Positions 52,362-63,211 of a DNA stretch of 64,000 bases are shown here, in pieces. The notes under the pieces are model-generated. The model saw only the letters and a program-made list of their open reading frames with translations, had not been told where the DNA came from and ran no database searches. Numbering within the stretch: position 1 is the stretch's first letter; each line of letters opens with the position of its first letter. A program made the position numbers and the translations under genes. The stretch covers positions 310,001 through 374,000 of the forward strand of contig CAVYUN010000002.1 of the NCBI GenBank assembly GCA_963771735.1, read 5' to 3'. This DNA comes from 66-474 sp963771735 (GTDB lineage: Bacteria > Pseudomonadota > Gammaproteobacteria > Xanthomonadales > Rhodanobacteraceae).

Positions 52362-52757
52362 TCAGTGCTCGTCGCTTTCCATCAGTTCCGCGTATTCATC
52401 GGCACCGAGCAATGCATCCAGTTCGTCCGGATCGTCGAGCTTGATCGCGAACAACCAGCCGTCGCCGAACGCATCCTCGTTGATTGTTTCAGGCTTGTCC
52501 GCGAGCGCATCGTTCACCTCGATCACCTCGCCACTCACCGGCGCATAGACGTCCGAAGCAGCCTTCACCGATTCGACGACCGCGCACCCGACACCGGCCT
52601 CGACCTTGTCGCCGACTTTAGGCAATTCGACGTAGACCAGATCGCCCAGCAAACCCTGGGCGTGATCGGAGATGCCGACGCGTACGCGTCCGTCGTCCTC
52701 GACACGCACCCATTCGTGCGATTTCTGGAACTTGAGGTCACCCGGTATCTCGCTCAT
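52362..52757 (-). CDS. gcvH: glycine cleavage system H protein
   Basis: This 131-residue lipoyl carrier shuttles the aminomethyl intermediate between the P, T and L proteins of the glycine cleavage complex. The lipoyl-lysine motif is VVESVKAASDVYAPVSG (Lys about residue 65). HEWVRVEDDGRVRVGISDHAQGLLGDLVYVELP and the C-terminal WLFAIKLDDPDELDALL are typical. It lies 92 bases downstream of gcvT on the same strand, so the two may be one operon (gcvT-gcvH). gcvP is not in the window. Confidence 0.97.
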   Translation of the reverse strand: MSEIPGDLKFQKSHEWVRVEDDGRVRVGISDHAQGLLGDLVYVELPKVGDKVEAGVGCAVVESVKAASDVYAPVSGEVIEVNDALADKPETINEDAFGDGWLFAIKLDDPDELDALLGADEYAELMESDEH

Positions 52758-52849
52758 CGTTCGTGTCCTTGGGGCAGTACGGAAATGCTGATTCTAGCCA
52801 CGTTGCCGGGCTCTGAAAAAGCCGCGGCCGAGACAGCGCACTCTTGGTT

Positions 52850-53950
52850 CTAGATACCCTCGCAGGCCTTCCCGTCCCTCACGAACGGGTACTTCACCGC
52901 GCGTAGCGGCAGCTCGCGCCCGCGAATGTCCACGCGCAGGTGCTCGCGCGCACCGGCAGGCACCCGGGCGAAGCCGACGGCCTTGCCCAGCGTGGGAGAA
53001 AAGATGCCCGAAAGGATTTCGCCATCGCCGTCGTCCGTGACTATGCGCTGGCCATGACGCAGCACGCCCTTTTCATCCAGCACCACGCCGATCAGCTCAC
53101 GCGGCACGCCGTGGGCCTGCTGCCTTTCCAGCGCCGCACGGCCGATGAAATCGCGTCCAGCGTCCAGCGAAACCGTCCAGCCGAGGCCCGCCTCCCATGG
53201 CGTGACATCTTCATCCATGTCCTGCCCGTACAGGTTCATGCCGGCCTCGAGGCGCAAGGTGTCGCGGGCGCCCAGCCCCGCGGGGTGCACGCCCGCCGTC
53301 GCCAGTGCATTCCATAGCGCCAGCGCCTGCGCTTCGGGCACGATGATCTCGAAACCGTCCTCGCCGGTATAACCGGTGCGCGCCACGAACAGCGGCATGC
53401 CGTCGGGCCCGCGCATCTCGGCGGCGGCGAACCTGCCGAGTTTTTCCGCACGCTCGCGGTCGGCCGGCTCGATCAGCTCCAGCGCCTTCGCGCGCGCGTT
53501 GGGTCCCTGCACCGCGATCATCGCGAGCTCGGGTCGTTCGCTGACGCTGACGTCGAACGCGGCGGCCTGCTTTTCGATCCATGCAATGTCCTTGTCGCGG
53601 GTCGCGGCATTCACGACCATCCGGAACCAGTCTTCGGCAAGGAAATAGGTGATCAGATCGTCGATCACGCCGCCGCGCTGGTTGAGCATGCACGAATACA
53701 GCGCCTTGCCCGGCTTCTTGAGCTTGCCGATGTCGTTGGCCAGAAGATGCCGGAGGAATTCGCGGCAGCGTGCGCCGCGCAGGTCCACCACGGTCATGTG
53801 AGAGACGTCGAACATCCCGGCGTCGCGGCGCACCGCGCGATGTTCCTCGATCTGGGAACCGTAGTTGAGCGGCATGTCCCAACCGCCGAAGTCCACCATT
53901 TTCGCGCCCGCGGCACGGTGGGTGGCGTTGAGGATGGTCTGCTTGGTCAT
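52850..53950 (-). CDS. gcvT: aminomethyltransferase (glycine cleavage system T protein)
   Basis: This 366-residue tetrahydrofolate-dependent enzyme releases ammonia from the H-protein-bound intermediate and yields methylene-THF. Signatures: MVDFGGWDMPLNYGSQIEEHRAVRRDAGMFDVSHM at the N-terminus, YSCMLNQRGGVIDDLI, RTGYTGEDGFEI and LRLEAGMNLYGQDMDEDVTPWEAGLGWTV. It is divergent from the MCE transport operon with a 206-bp gap. I did not recognise the tandem aptamers of a glycine riboswitch upstream. Confidence 0.97.
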   Translation of the reverse strand: MTKQTILNATHRAAGAKMVDFGGWDMPLNYGSQIEEHRAVRRDAGMFDVSHMTVVDLRGARCREFLRHLLANDIGKLKKPGKALYSCMLNQRGGVIDDLITYFLAEDWFRMVVNAATRDKDIAWIEKQAAAFDVSVSERPELAMIAVQGPNARAKALELIEPADRERAEKLGRFAAAEMRGPDGMPLFVARTGYTGEDGFEIIVPEAQALALWNALATAGVHPAGLGARDTLRLEAGMNLYGQDMDEDVTPWEAGLGWTVSLDAGRDFIGRAALERQQAHGVPRELIGVVLDEKGVLRHGQRIVTDDGDGEILSGIFSPTLGKAVGFARVPAGAREHLRVDIRGRELPLRAVKYPFVRDGKACEGI

Positions 53951-54156
53951 GGCATGGTTTCTCGTCGGATGGCGTCGGACAACGCGGGTTCAGCGGCGCC
54001 AACTTCAGTGGCGATCGAACGTTCCCGGAACGCATGCGTGCCGTCAAGCTGCATGCGTGTCGAGCGTCCGCTGGAATGAACGGGAATTATCGCGGTGCGC
54101 GCGCCGAATCGCACGTCGAAACACTTCGGGCAGGCCAGTGCTGCTAAATTGCGCGG

Positions 54157-55311
54157 ATGGATCGGCCCCCGACGACACCCGGCATGGTGGAATGGCTCGA
54201 GCCGAAGGGCGCCGAGGGGGTGTTGCGCTTCACCGGCGACTGGACGCTGCCGCACTTTTCGCAACTCGAGGCGCAGCTGGATGCGATCAAGCCGCGGTTG
54301 CCGGAAACGCCCGACGTGGATTTCAACGAGGTCGGCCGGGTCGACACCGCGGGCGCGGGGCTGATCGCGGTGGCACTCGGGCCCAAGTGCCTGCAGTGGC
54401 TGGCCGAACACGATCGCGACGTGCCGCAGGAATTGCGCGGCCTGCTCGACACCGTCAGCGAGGCAGTCGCGGAAATCTACGCACATCGACCGCCGCCGCC
54501 GCGCAACTTCGGCTTCATGGATCTGCTGGCCGACATCGGCGTCAGCGTTATCCATGTGGGACAGCTCGGCGCGAAACTGCTGGCCTTCATCGGCATGACG
54601 CTGGAAACCTTCGCGCGCATCGTCTGGCGACCCAAGCGTTGGCGCGCCACTTCGCTGGTCGCGCACATGGAGCAGACCGGCCTGCATGCCGTGCCGATCG
54701 TGGCGCTGCTGTCGTTCCTGATCGGCGCCGTGATCGCGTTCCTGGGCGCCACCGCCTTGCAGCGCTACGGCGCGACCGTATTCACCGTCGATCTGGTTTC
54801 CTACGCGTTCCTGCGTGAACTGGGGGTGCTGCTGACCGCGATCATCCTGGCCGGGCGCACCGCCAGCGCGTTCACCGCGCAGATCGGTTCGATGAAGGTC
54901 GGCGAGGAGGTCGACGCCATGCGGACCATGGGCCTGGATCCGATGGAATTGCTGGTGTTGCCGCGCGTGCTGGCACTGGTGATCGTGACGCCGTTGCTGA
55001 CCTTCCTGTCGATCATGGCGGGCGTGATCGGCGGTGCACTGGTGTGCTGGTTCGCGCTCAACATCACGCCGACGATGTTCGTGTCGGTGTTCCAGACCGA
55101 CACCCCGCTCCGCTATTTGTGGCTGGGATTGTCCAAGGCGCCGATCTTCGCCTTCCTGATCGCGGTGATCGGCTGTCTCGAGGGCTTCAAGGTGCAGGGC
55201 AGCGCGCAATCGGTGGGCGAGCGCACCACTTCGAGTGTGGTGCAATCGATCTTCCTGGTGATCGTGGTGGATGCGCTGGCTGCTCTGTTCTTCATGGAGA
55301 TGAAATGGTGA
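54157..55311 (+). CDS. MlaE-family ABC permease with N-terminal STAS domain
   Basis: This 384-residue permease is part of an MCE-type lipid transporter. Residues 1-110 form a STAS-like domain (FTGDWTLPHFSQLEAQLDAI, VGRVDTAGAGLIAVAL), in other systems a separate protein (MlaB) that regulates the ATPase. From about 125 the MlaE domain follows, with FARIVWRPKRWRATSLVAHMEQTGLHAVPIVALLSFLIG and IILAGRTASAFTAQIGSMKVGEEVDAMRTMGLDPMELLVLPR. It ends ATGGTGA: the ATPase gene begins inside its last codons (7-base overlap). First gene of a four-gene operon. Confidence 0.93.
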   Translation: MDRPPTTPGMVEWLEPKGAEGVLRFTGDWTLPHFSQLEAQLDAIKPRLPETPDVDFNEVGRVDTAGAGLIAVALGPKCLQWLAEHDRDVPQELRGLLDTVSEAVAEIYAHRPPPPRNFGFMDLLADIGVSVIHVGQLGAKLLAFIGMTLETFARIVWRPKRWRATSLVAHMEQTGLHAVPIVALLSFLIGAVIAFLGATALQRYGATVFTVDLVSYAFLRELGVLLTAIILAGRTASAFTAQIGSMKVGEEVDAMRTMGLDPMELLVLPRVLALVIVTPLLTFLSIMAGVIGGALVCWFALNITPTMFVSVFQTDTPLRYLWLGLSKAPIFAFLIAVIGCLEGFKVQGSAQSVGERTTSSVVQSIFLVIVVDALAALFFMEMKW

Positions 55312-56096
55312 ACGCCGCGGCGCCCCGCGAAACGCTGGTCGAAGTGCGCGGGCTGCGCAGCCAGTTCGGCGCGCAGGTCGTGCACGAGGATCTCGACCTC
55401 GACGTCTATCGCGGCGAAATCCTCGGCGTCGTCGGCGGCTCGGGCACCGGCAAGTCGGTGCTGCTGCGCACGATCCTGGGCCTGCGCCGACCCGATGCCG
55501 GCAGCGTCAAGCTGTTCGGAGAAAACCTGCACGACCTGCCGGAAAACCGGCGGGTCGCCATCGAGAGTCGCTGCGGCGTGCTGTTCCAGAACGGCGCGCT
55601 GTTCTCCTCGCTCACGGTCAGCGAAAACGTGCGGGTGCCGCTGATGGAGCACACCTCGCTCAGTCTGCACGACGCCCTGCGCGTGGCGGCCCTGAAGATC
55701 GCGCTGGCGGACCTCGCCCCCGAAGTGCGCCATCAATATCCCTCCGAGCTTTCCGGTGGCATGCGCAAGCGTGCCGCGCTGGCCCGCGCGCTGGCGCTGG
55801 ATCCGGATATCGTGTTCCTGGACGAACCGACCTCGGGGCTGGATCCGATCGCGGCGGCCTCGTTCGACGAGCTGATCCGCACCCTGCGCGACGCGCTGGG
55901 GCTGACGGTATTCATGATCACCCACGATCTCGATTCGCTGCACGCCATCTGCGACCGCGTCGCGGTGCTGGCACACAAGCGCGTGGTCGTGGCCGATACG
56001 CTGGACAAGGTGGAACGCTTCGACGACCCTTGGATACGCGAATACTTCCAGGGACCCCGCGGGCGGGCGGCAGAGTCCATCCACGCGCTTGCATGA
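55305..56096 (+). CDS. MlaF-family ABC ATPase of the MCE transporter
   Basis: This 263-residue ATPase powers the MlaE-type permease. Walker A GGSGTGKSVLLR, Q-loop VLFQNGALFSSLTV, signature LSGGMRKRAALARAL, Walker B DIVFLDEPTSGLD and the His switch MITHDLDSL are intact; the EN-VPL stretch after the Q-loop is typical of MlaF/Ttg2A. ATG 55305 overlaps the permease stop. mlaD follows after nine bases. Confidence 0.95.
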   Translation: MVNAAAPRETLVEVRGLRSQFGAQVVHEDLDLDVYRGEILGVVGGSGTGKSVLLRTILGLRRPDAGSVKLFGENLHDLPENRRVAIESRCGVLFQNGALFSSLTVSENVRVPLMEHTSLSLHDALRVAALKIALADLAPEVRHQYPSELSGGMRKRAALARALALDPDIVFLDEPTSGLDPIAAASFDELIRTLRDALGLTVFMITHDLDSLHAICDRVAVLAHKRVVVADTLDKVERFDDPWIREYFQGPRGRAAESIHALA

Positions 56097-56105
56097 GGTG
56101 GCGAC

Positions 56106-57032
56106 ATGGAAACCAAGGCTCATCACGTACTGATCGGCGCTTTCACCCTGGTGGTGGTGATGCTGGTGCTGTTGTTCGCGCTGTGGTTGGGCAAGACCAG
56201 TCTGAACCGGCAGTACCACTATTACAGCATCGTGTTCACCGAATCCGTGACCGGTCTGTCCAAGGGCAGCCCGGTGCAGTACAACGGCATCCAGATCGGC
56301 GAGGTCAGCCAGTTGAAACTCGATCCGAAGGATCCGCGCAAGGTGCTGGCACGCATCCAGGTCGCCGCCGATACCCCGATCAAGGTCGACACCCGGGCCA
56401 AGCTCGGCCTGCTTGGCCTTACTGGTGTCGCCTTCGTGCAACTGACCGGTGGCGCACCCTCCAGCAAGTCCTTGATGCCCACGCCCGACGATCCGGTTCC
56501 CGAGATCAAGTCGGAAAGCTCGGCGCTGACCAAGCTGCTCTCGTCCGGCAGCGACGTGGTGACTTCGTTGAACGGCATTCTCGACCGGCTTGGCAAGCTC
56601 GTGTCGGAGCAGAACGTCGACCGCATCAACGGCACCCTCGAGAACATCAACAAGACCACCAGCATGCTGGCGGCCGAACGCAACGACCTGCGCGACCTGA
56701 TCCGGCAGACCGCAAGCGCGTCGAAACAACTCAACCAGACCCTGGCTGGTGCCAACCAGCTGGTCAACGGTCCCGGACGCCAGACACTCGACCGCGCGGC
56801 CGCGGCGATGGCGTCCCTGCAGCAGGCCACGCAAACCCTCGACAAGTTGCTTGCGGACAATCAGGGATCGCTGCAATCCGGTTTGCGCGGCGTGGATCAG
56901 CTTGGCCCGACCCTGCGCGAATTGCGGTCCACGCTGCGCGACATCCACGGGATCACCAATCAGTTGCAATCCAATCCCGCGGGTTATCTGCTGGGTCGCG
57001 ATCAGGCCACCGAATTCACACCCAAACACTGA
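56106..57032 (+). CDS. MCE (MlaD-like) periplasmic lipid-binding protein
   Basis: The 308-residue protein has one N-terminal transmembrane helix (HVLIGAFTLVVVMLVLLFALWLG, 6-28). An MCE domain (about 38-120) follows: YYSIVFTESVTGLSKGSPVQYNGIQIGEVSQLKLDPKDP and KVDTRAKLGLLGLTGVAFVQLTGG. The C-terminal half is a long helical region with heptad-like Leu/Asn spacing (ILDRLGKLVSEQNVDRINGTLENINKT), as in MCE proteins that form a channel or needle. It is longer than E. coli MlaD (183). Predicted to carry phospholipids across the periplasm with the ABC pair. Confidence 0.92.
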   Translation: METKAHHVLIGAFTLVVVMLVLLFALWLGKTSLNRQYHYYSIVFTESVTGLSKGSPVQYNGIQIGEVSQLKLDPKDPRKVLARIQVAADTPIKVDTRAKLGLLGLTGVAFVQLTGGAPSSKSLMPTPDDPVPEIKSESSALTKLLSSGSDVVTSLNGILDRLGKLVSEQNVDRINGTLENINKTTSMLAAERNDLRDLIRQTASASKQLNQTLAGANQLVNGPGRQTLDRAAAAMASLQQATQTLDKLLADNQGSLQSGLRGVDQLGPTLRELRSTLRDIHGITNQLQSNPAGYLLGRDQATEFTPKH

Positions 57033-57042
57033 GGTAGCCAGC

Positions 57043-57711
57043 ATGACCATGCCCAAGTCGTTCTCTGCCGCGCGCATGCCGATCATGTTGTGCGCCATCT
57101 CCATGCTGGCCGCGTGTTCGGTATTGCCCGAGCGCGAGCCGGTGCAGATCTGGCAGCCGCAGGAATCGGCCGAACCGGCGACGACGACAGCAACAGCCGA
57201 TTTCAGCCTGCGCGTCGACACGCCCAACACCAGCGGCGTGCTTGATCAGAACGCCATCGTGGTCATGCCCGAACCGGGCCAGGTCAGCACCTACAAGGGC
57301 GCACGCTGGAGCGAGTCACCGGCACTGCTGGTGCGGCACCGCATGGTCGATGCGTTCATGGCCGCGAAGCTGCCCGCGGTCACCACGGATGACGATCACT
57401 TCTCTGCGGACTACTCCCTCAGCGGCGACCTGCGCGCATTCCGGTCGGAGTATCGATCCGGTTCGCCGGTCGTGGTGGTGCGCTTCGATGCGCAATTGCG
57501 GCGCGGCGGTTCGCGCAACCTGCTCGCGACCCGCAGCTTCGTCGTGACGCAGAATCCCGCGGGCGTAGACGTACCGCAAATCGTCACGGCCTTCGGCGCA
57601 GCCGACGATGCGCTCGCGCGGCAGGTCGTCACATGGACGATCGAAATCGCGAATCGGGATCGTGCCGCCCATCCGGCCGGCGCGGATGACGAACCGTCTC
57701 GGCAACGCTGA
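57043..57711 (+). CDS. ABC-type transport auxiliary lipoprotein (PqiC/DUF330 family)
   Basis: This 222-residue protein has a lipoprotein signal (PIMLCAISMLAAC; lipobox MLAAC, Cys about residue 24). The PqiC-like domain follows, with DFSLRVDTPNTSGVLDQNAIVVMPEPGQVSTYKGARWSESPALLVRHRMVDAFMA and YSLSGDLRAFRSEY. PqiC-type lipoproteins sit in the outer membrane and receive or dock the MCE component. It starts ten bases after mlaD with GAGG as ribosome site, last gene of the MCE operon. Confidence 0.9.
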   Translation: MTMPKSFSAARMPIMLCAISMLAACSVLPEREPVQIWQPQESAEPATTTATADFSLRVDTPNTSGVLDQNAIVVMPEPGQVSTYKGARWSESPALLVRHRMVDAFMAAKLPAVTTDDDHFSADYSLSGDLRAFRSEYRSGSPVVVVRFDAQLRRGGSRNLLATRSFVVTQNPAGVDVPQIVTAFGAADDALARQVVTWTIEIANRDRAAHPAGADDEPSRQR

Positions 57712-57783
57712 TCCGTCGGCATCCCCTTCACCCACGAACGCTGGCACCGCTAACGCGGTGGGGATGACATCCTTGTCCTGATT

Positions 57784-57806
57784 CCGCGCGCCTCCAAGGC
57801 GCGCGG
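57784..57806. terminator. hairpin between the MCE operon and the amidase gene
   Basis: CCGCGCGCC (57784-57792), loop TCCAA, GGCGCGCGG (57798-57806): a perfect 9-bp GC stem in the 173-bp gap between two convergent units. No T-run; a second shorter AGCC/GGCT hairpin follows. Confidence 0.45.
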
Positions 57807-57884
57807 GCCCCTTCAGCCGCAAGGGCTGGAGGATACGCCCCGCGCCGAAACGACGGCATCAAGCCGCGATGACCGCATGACGGT

Positions 57885-59294
<1,410 letters not shown>

Positions 59295-59398
59295 GCATCC
59301 TCCGGTTTTCCGATTATGCGCGATGCGCGGCCGGTTTGCCGGCCGGCCGCTTACCCAAGACAATGGCGATTGCACGCAGGGCCACCACGGGAGCCGCC

Positions 59399-61048
59399 AT
59401 GAGCGAACGCGAAACGATGGAATACGACGTGGTCGTGGTCGGGGCCGGACCGGCCGGGCTGGCCTTCGCGATCCGCTTGAAACAGCTCAAGCCGGACGCG
59501 CGGGTATGCGTGATCGAGAAAGCCTCGACCGTCGGCGCGCAGATCCTGTCCGGCGCGGTCGTCGAGCCCGCCCCGCTGGATGCGCTGCTGCCCGGCTGGC
59601 GCGCTGACCCGCCGCCGATCTGCGTCCCCGCGGCGCACGATGAATTCCTGCTGCTGCGCGACGCCAGGCGCGCAACCAGACTGCCCACACCGCCGCAGAT
59701 GCATAACGCCGGCAACTTCATCGTTTCGCTCGGCGCGTTGTGCGCCTGGCTGGCGCCCCAGGCCGAAGCGTTGGGCGTCGACGTGTTTCCCGGCTTCGCC
59801 GCGGCGGATGCCGTGTCCGACGATTCGGGCGCGGTTATGGGCGTGCGCATCGGCGACATGGGCGTCGCCAGGGACGGGTCGCAGAAACCCGGCTACACGC
59901 AGGGCATCGACATCCTCGCCAAACTCACGGTATTGGCGGAGGGCTGCCGCGGCAGCGTCAGCAAGAAGCTGATCGCGAAGTACGGCCTCGACAAGGACTG
60001 CGACCCGCAGACCTACGGCATCGGGCTGAAGGAGCTGTGGCAGCTGCCGGAAGGCCGCGTCAGGCCGGGCCACATCACCCACACCCTCGGCTGGCCGCTG
60101 GACAACCGAACCTATGGTGGCAGCTTCATCTACCAACTCGACAAGGATCGCGTGGCGATCGGTTTCGTCGCCGGACTGGATTATTCCGACCCGCTGTTTC
60201 GGCCATGGGAAGCTTTCCAGCAACTGAAGAACCACGCGCGCATCCAGCCGCTGCTGGAAGGCGGGCAAATCATTTCGGCCGGTGCGCGCGCGCTGATCGA
60301 GGGCGGGCTGCAGTCGCTGCCCAAGGTCGAGATGCCCGGCGCGCTGCTGGTCGGCGACGCCGCGGGACTTCTCAATGTGCCCAAGATCAAGGGCACGCAT
60401 CAGGCGCTGCGTTCGGGCATGCTGGCAGCCGAACATTGGGTAGAGCAGCAATCGAGCGAAGGCTTCGATGCGCGCCTGCGCGCATCCGGCATTGCGAAAG
60501 AACTCAAGAAGGTCCGCAACATCCGGCCCGGTTTTCGCAAAGGCATGTGGCGGGGCCTCGCCAACGCGGCCTGGGAAACCGCGACCGCCGGCCTGTCACC
60601 GTGGACACTGAAGAATCACGCCGACTGGTCGGCACTGCAGAAACTCGAACCGCCCGCGACGCAGGCACACCGCCCGGGCCCGAGTGCACCCTCGCCGCTT
60701 GAACCCGGTTGGATCGAGCGCACGCTGCCACCGCGCGATCGTCTCGCGGGCGTGTATTTCGCGGCCACCGAACATGACGAAGACCAACCGATTCACTTGC
60801 GCGTGGCCGATCCCTCGATCTGCGTGGACCGCTGCGTCAGCGAATACGCCAATCCGTGCACCCGCTTCTGTCCCGCCAACGTCTACGAAATCGTCGAGGA
60901 ACCCGGTGGCGAAAAACCGTCACTGCGCCTGCAGATCAATGCCGCCAACTGCGTGCACTGCAAGACCTGCGACATCAAGGATCCTTACGAAATCATCACC
61001 TGGACAACGCCGGAAGGCGGCAGCGGCCCGAACTACCAGAACCTCTGA
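59399..61048 (+). CDS. electron transfer flavoprotein-ubiquinone oxidoreductase
   Basis: This 549-residue inner-membrane-bound enzyme carries FAD and one 4Fe-4S cluster. It takes electrons from ETF and reduces ubiquinone, linking acyl-CoA dehydrogenases such as the FadE of this window to respiration. FAD fold VVVVGAGPAGLAFAIRL (about 10-26), AQILSGAVVEP, the membrane-surface segment GGLQSLPKVEMPGALLVGDAAGLLNVPKIKGTH, and the cluster cysteines in CTRFCPANVYEI and NCVHCKTCDIKDP near the C-terminus are all present. ATG 59399 follows GGGAG. The ATP-grasp gene begins one base after its stop. Confidence 0.96.
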   Translation: MSERETMEYDVVVVGAGPAGLAFAIRLKQLKPDARVCVIEKASTVGAQILSGAVVEPAPLDALLPGWRADPPPICVPAAHDEFLLLRDARRATRLPTPPQMHNAGNFIVSLGALCAWLAPQAEALGVDVFPGFAAADAVSDDSGAVMGVRIGDMGVARDGSQKPGYTQGIDILAKLTVLAEGCRGSVSKKLIAKYGLDKDCDPQTYGIGLKELWQLPEGRVRPGHITHTLGWPLDNRTYGGSFIYQLDKDRVAIGFVAGLDYSDPLFRPWEAFQQLKNHARIQPLLEGGQIISAGARALIEGGLQSLPKVEMPGALLVGDAAGLLNVPKIKGTHQALRSGMLAAEHWVEQQSSEGFDARLRASGIAKELKKVRNIRPGFRKGMWRGLANAAWETATAGLSPWTLKNHADWSALQKLEPPATQAHRPGPSAPSPLEPGWIERTLPPRDRLAGVYFAATEHDEDQPIHLRVADPSICVDRCVSEYANPCTRFCPANVYEIVEEPGGEKPSLRLQINAANCVHCKTCDIKDPYEIITWTTPEGGSGPNYQNL

Positions 61049-61049
61049 C

Positions 61050-61949
61050 ATGCCGCGCATCGCGCTCGTCACCGCGCGTGTGGCGCGCGGCACCGATTAC
61101 GACATGCCACCGCTGCTGGCGGCACTGAGCGATACGGGCGCGCACGCAAGCGAAGTCGATTGGGACGACGCTGCGGTCGAGTGGTCGCGCTTCGATCTCG
61201 TGCTGTTGCGCTCGACCTGGGATTATTTTGAACGGTTGCCTGCGTTCCTGGATTGGGCGGCGCGGGTGTCGGCAAAGACGCGCCTGCTGAATCCCCTCGA
61301 CATGATTCGCTGGAACACCGACAAGCACTACCTTGTGCATCTCGAACACGCCGGCGTGCCGGTGGTGCCGAGCCGGTTCATCGAACCAGGCGACGATCCG
61401 CATGTAGCGGTCGATGCCTGGTTATCGGCGCGTCCCGATGCAATCGACGTGGTGGTGAAACCCGCCGTCGGTGCCGGATCGCGCGACGCGCAAAGGCATG
61501 AACGGAGCCGGATAGACGCGATCGTCACGCACGTGCGGCGTCTGCTCGACGCCAACCGCAGCGTGCTGATGCAACCCTACCTCGAGCGCGTGGACGAACA
61601 CGGCGAAACCGCCTTGCTGTATTTCGACGGTGTCTTCAGCCATGCCATCCGCAAGGGTCCGCTGCTGAGGCGCAACGCAGAATCGACCGCCGGACTGTAC
61701 GCGGAAGAAACCATCACGCCACGCACGCCGTCGGCGGACGAACGGACCCTCGCTCGGCACGCGCTGGAGGCCATCCCGTTCCGATGGCCGCTGCTGTATG
61801 CGCGCGTGGACCTGATCCATGACCAGGATGGTGCGCCACGCGTGCTGGAACTGGAACTGGTCGAGCCGTCGGTATTCGTGGCCCATGCAGAGGGCGCGGC
61901 GACGCGATTCGCACGTGCGATCATGGGCCGCGCACATGCCCCGGCATGA
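61050..61949 (+). CDS. ATP-grasp domain protein of unknown substrate
   Basis: This 299-residue protein has an ATP-grasp layout. The N-terminal Rossmann-like part (1-85, FDLVLLRSTWDYFERLPAFLDW) is followed by NTDKHYLVHLEHAGVPVVPSRFI, VVVKPAVGAGSRDAQ (ATP-binding strand), LMQPYLERVDEHGETALLYFDG and YARVDLIHDQDGAPRVLELELVEPSVFVAH (metal-binding Glu and Asn-like site). This group resembles glutathione-synthetase-like and DcsG-like proteins and makes a carboxylate-amine bond, with unknown partners. It lies one base after the ETF-QO gene, so it is co-transcribed, though a functional link is not obvious. Confidence 0.87.
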   Translation: MPRIALVTARVARGTDYDMPPLLAALSDTGAHASEVDWDDAAVEWSRFDLVLLRSTWDYFERLPAFLDWAARVSAKTRLLNPLDMIRWNTDKHYLVHLEHAGVPVVPSRFIEPGDDPHVAVDAWLSARPDAIDVVVKPAVGAGSRDAQRHERSRIDAIVTHVRRLLDANRSVLMQPYLERVDEHGETALLYFDGVFSHAIRKGPLLRRNAESTAGLYAEETITPRTPSADERTLARHALEAIPFRWPLLYARVDLIHDQDGAPRVLELELVEPSVFVAHAEGAATRFARAIMGRAHAPA

Positions 61950-61979
61950 ATTGCCCCACGCCGTCATCATGGTTGGTCG

Positions 61980-63206
61980 ATGACCCCTGGACGTCCGCAC
62001 TTGCCCCGCAACGTGCGACTGCTGATCGGCATGCGCGCATCCCGCAGCATCGGACAGGGCGCGATGGTCGCGGCGTTCACGCTGTACCTGCACGCGCTCG
62101 GCTGGACCGCTCCGGCGATCGGCGTCGTGCTGATGGGCGCGCTGCTGTTCGGCACCTTGCTGACCATCATCGTCGGTCCGTTGAGCGACCGCGGGGGAAG
62201 GCGTGCATTTCTGCTCGGCTACGACATGGTGCAAGCGCTGGTCGCAGTGGTCGCGATGGTGACCACGACGCCTTCGCTGCTGGTCGCGGCAGCGGTAATC
62301 GGCGGATTCGGGCGCGGCGCGAACGGCTCGGCCGGACCCTTCTCGCCGGTTGAACAGGCATGGCTTGCGATCGAACTGCCAGCGGCCCGTCGCGGCAGCG
62401 TATTCAGCGCCAACAGCGCCGTGGGCTTCACCGGCATGGGCGTCGGCGCGTTGCTGGCGGCGCTGCCCGCATGGTGGCTGGGCCACGCGATGAGCGCCGC
62501 GGATTACCGCTTGCTGTTCTTGCTGCCGCTGGCAGGCTCGCTCGCGAGCTTCACTTTGATGTGGCTGGCGCGCGAGCCGGCCGTATCCGCGCCAACCGCG
62601 CGTCGCGACGATGCACTCGGCATGCGCCGTGAGGAGAACCGCCTGCTCGCGAAACTGGTCCTGGCCAATTCGTTGAACGGACTCGGGATCGGCCTGATCG
62701 GTCCGCTGATCGCGTACTGGTTCGCGATCAAGTTCCAGCGCGGGCTGATCGAAATCGGTCCCGGCATCGCCCTGGGCCTGCTGGCCGGCGGCGCCGGCTC
62801 GTTCCTCGCGGGCTGGATCGCGCGCCGTCACGGCATCATGAACACGATCGTGTGGATGCGCGGCGCAGGCGTCCTGCTGCTGGTGGCGATGCCGTTGGTG
62901 CCGTGGTTCTGGCCGGCGATGGCGCTGTACATCGCGCGCGGCATCTCCAACCGCGGCACCGGCGGCGTGCGCCAGGCCCTGGCGGCGGGGCTAACGCGTG
63001 CGGAACGGCGCGGACTCGCCAGCAGCCTGCAGAACATCTCGATGCAATTGCCGCGCGCGGTCGGCCCGGTGATCGGCGGCGCACTGTTCCATGCGGGCTA
63101 TCTGGCACTGCCATTCCTGCTTGGTGCCGCTTTGCAACTTGCATATCTGGTGCTATACGTGCACTTCTTCAGCCACACCGAGGCCGCGCAAGTGCGCGAA
63201 CCCTAG
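61980..63206 (+). CDS. MFS transporter
   Basis: This 408-residue protein has twelve predicted helices. The loop 2-3 motif of the major facilitator superfamily is visible (GPLSDRGGRRAFLLGYD, the G-x3-D-x2-G-x-R/K-R pattern). The second half carries a parallel GWIARRHGIMNTIVWMRG segment. Cargo unknown; the N-terminus and lack of acidic motifs do not point to a subclass. It follows the ATP-grasp gene by 30 bases on the same strand, and pairing of an ATP-grasp enzyme with an exporter would fit release of a small amide or peptide product. That link is inference. Confidence 0.85.
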   Translation: MTPGRPHLPRNVRLLIGMRASRSIGQGAMVAAFTLYLHALGWTAPAIGVVLMGALLFGTLLTIIVGPLSDRGGRRAFLLGYDMVQALVAVVAMVTTTPSLLVAAAVIGGFGRGANGSAGPFSPVEQAWLAIELPAARRGSVFSANSAVGFTGMGVGALLAALPAWWLGHAMSAADYRLLFLLPLAGSLASFTLMWLAREPAVSAPTARRDDALGMRREENRLLAKLVLANSLNGLGIGLIGPLIAYWFAIKFQRGLIEIGPGIALGLLAGGAGSFLAGWIARRHGIMNTIVWMRGAGVLLLVAMPLVPWFWPAMALYIARGISNRGTGGVRQALAAGLTRAERRGLASSLQNISMQLPRAVGPVIGGALFHAGYLALPFLLGAALQLAYLVLYVHFFSHTEAAQVREP

Positions 63207-63211
63207 TCGGT

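Noticed and set aside
53951..54156. Glycine riboswitch ahead of gcvT
   Set aside because: No tandem aptamer pattern could be seen in the 206-bp gap.
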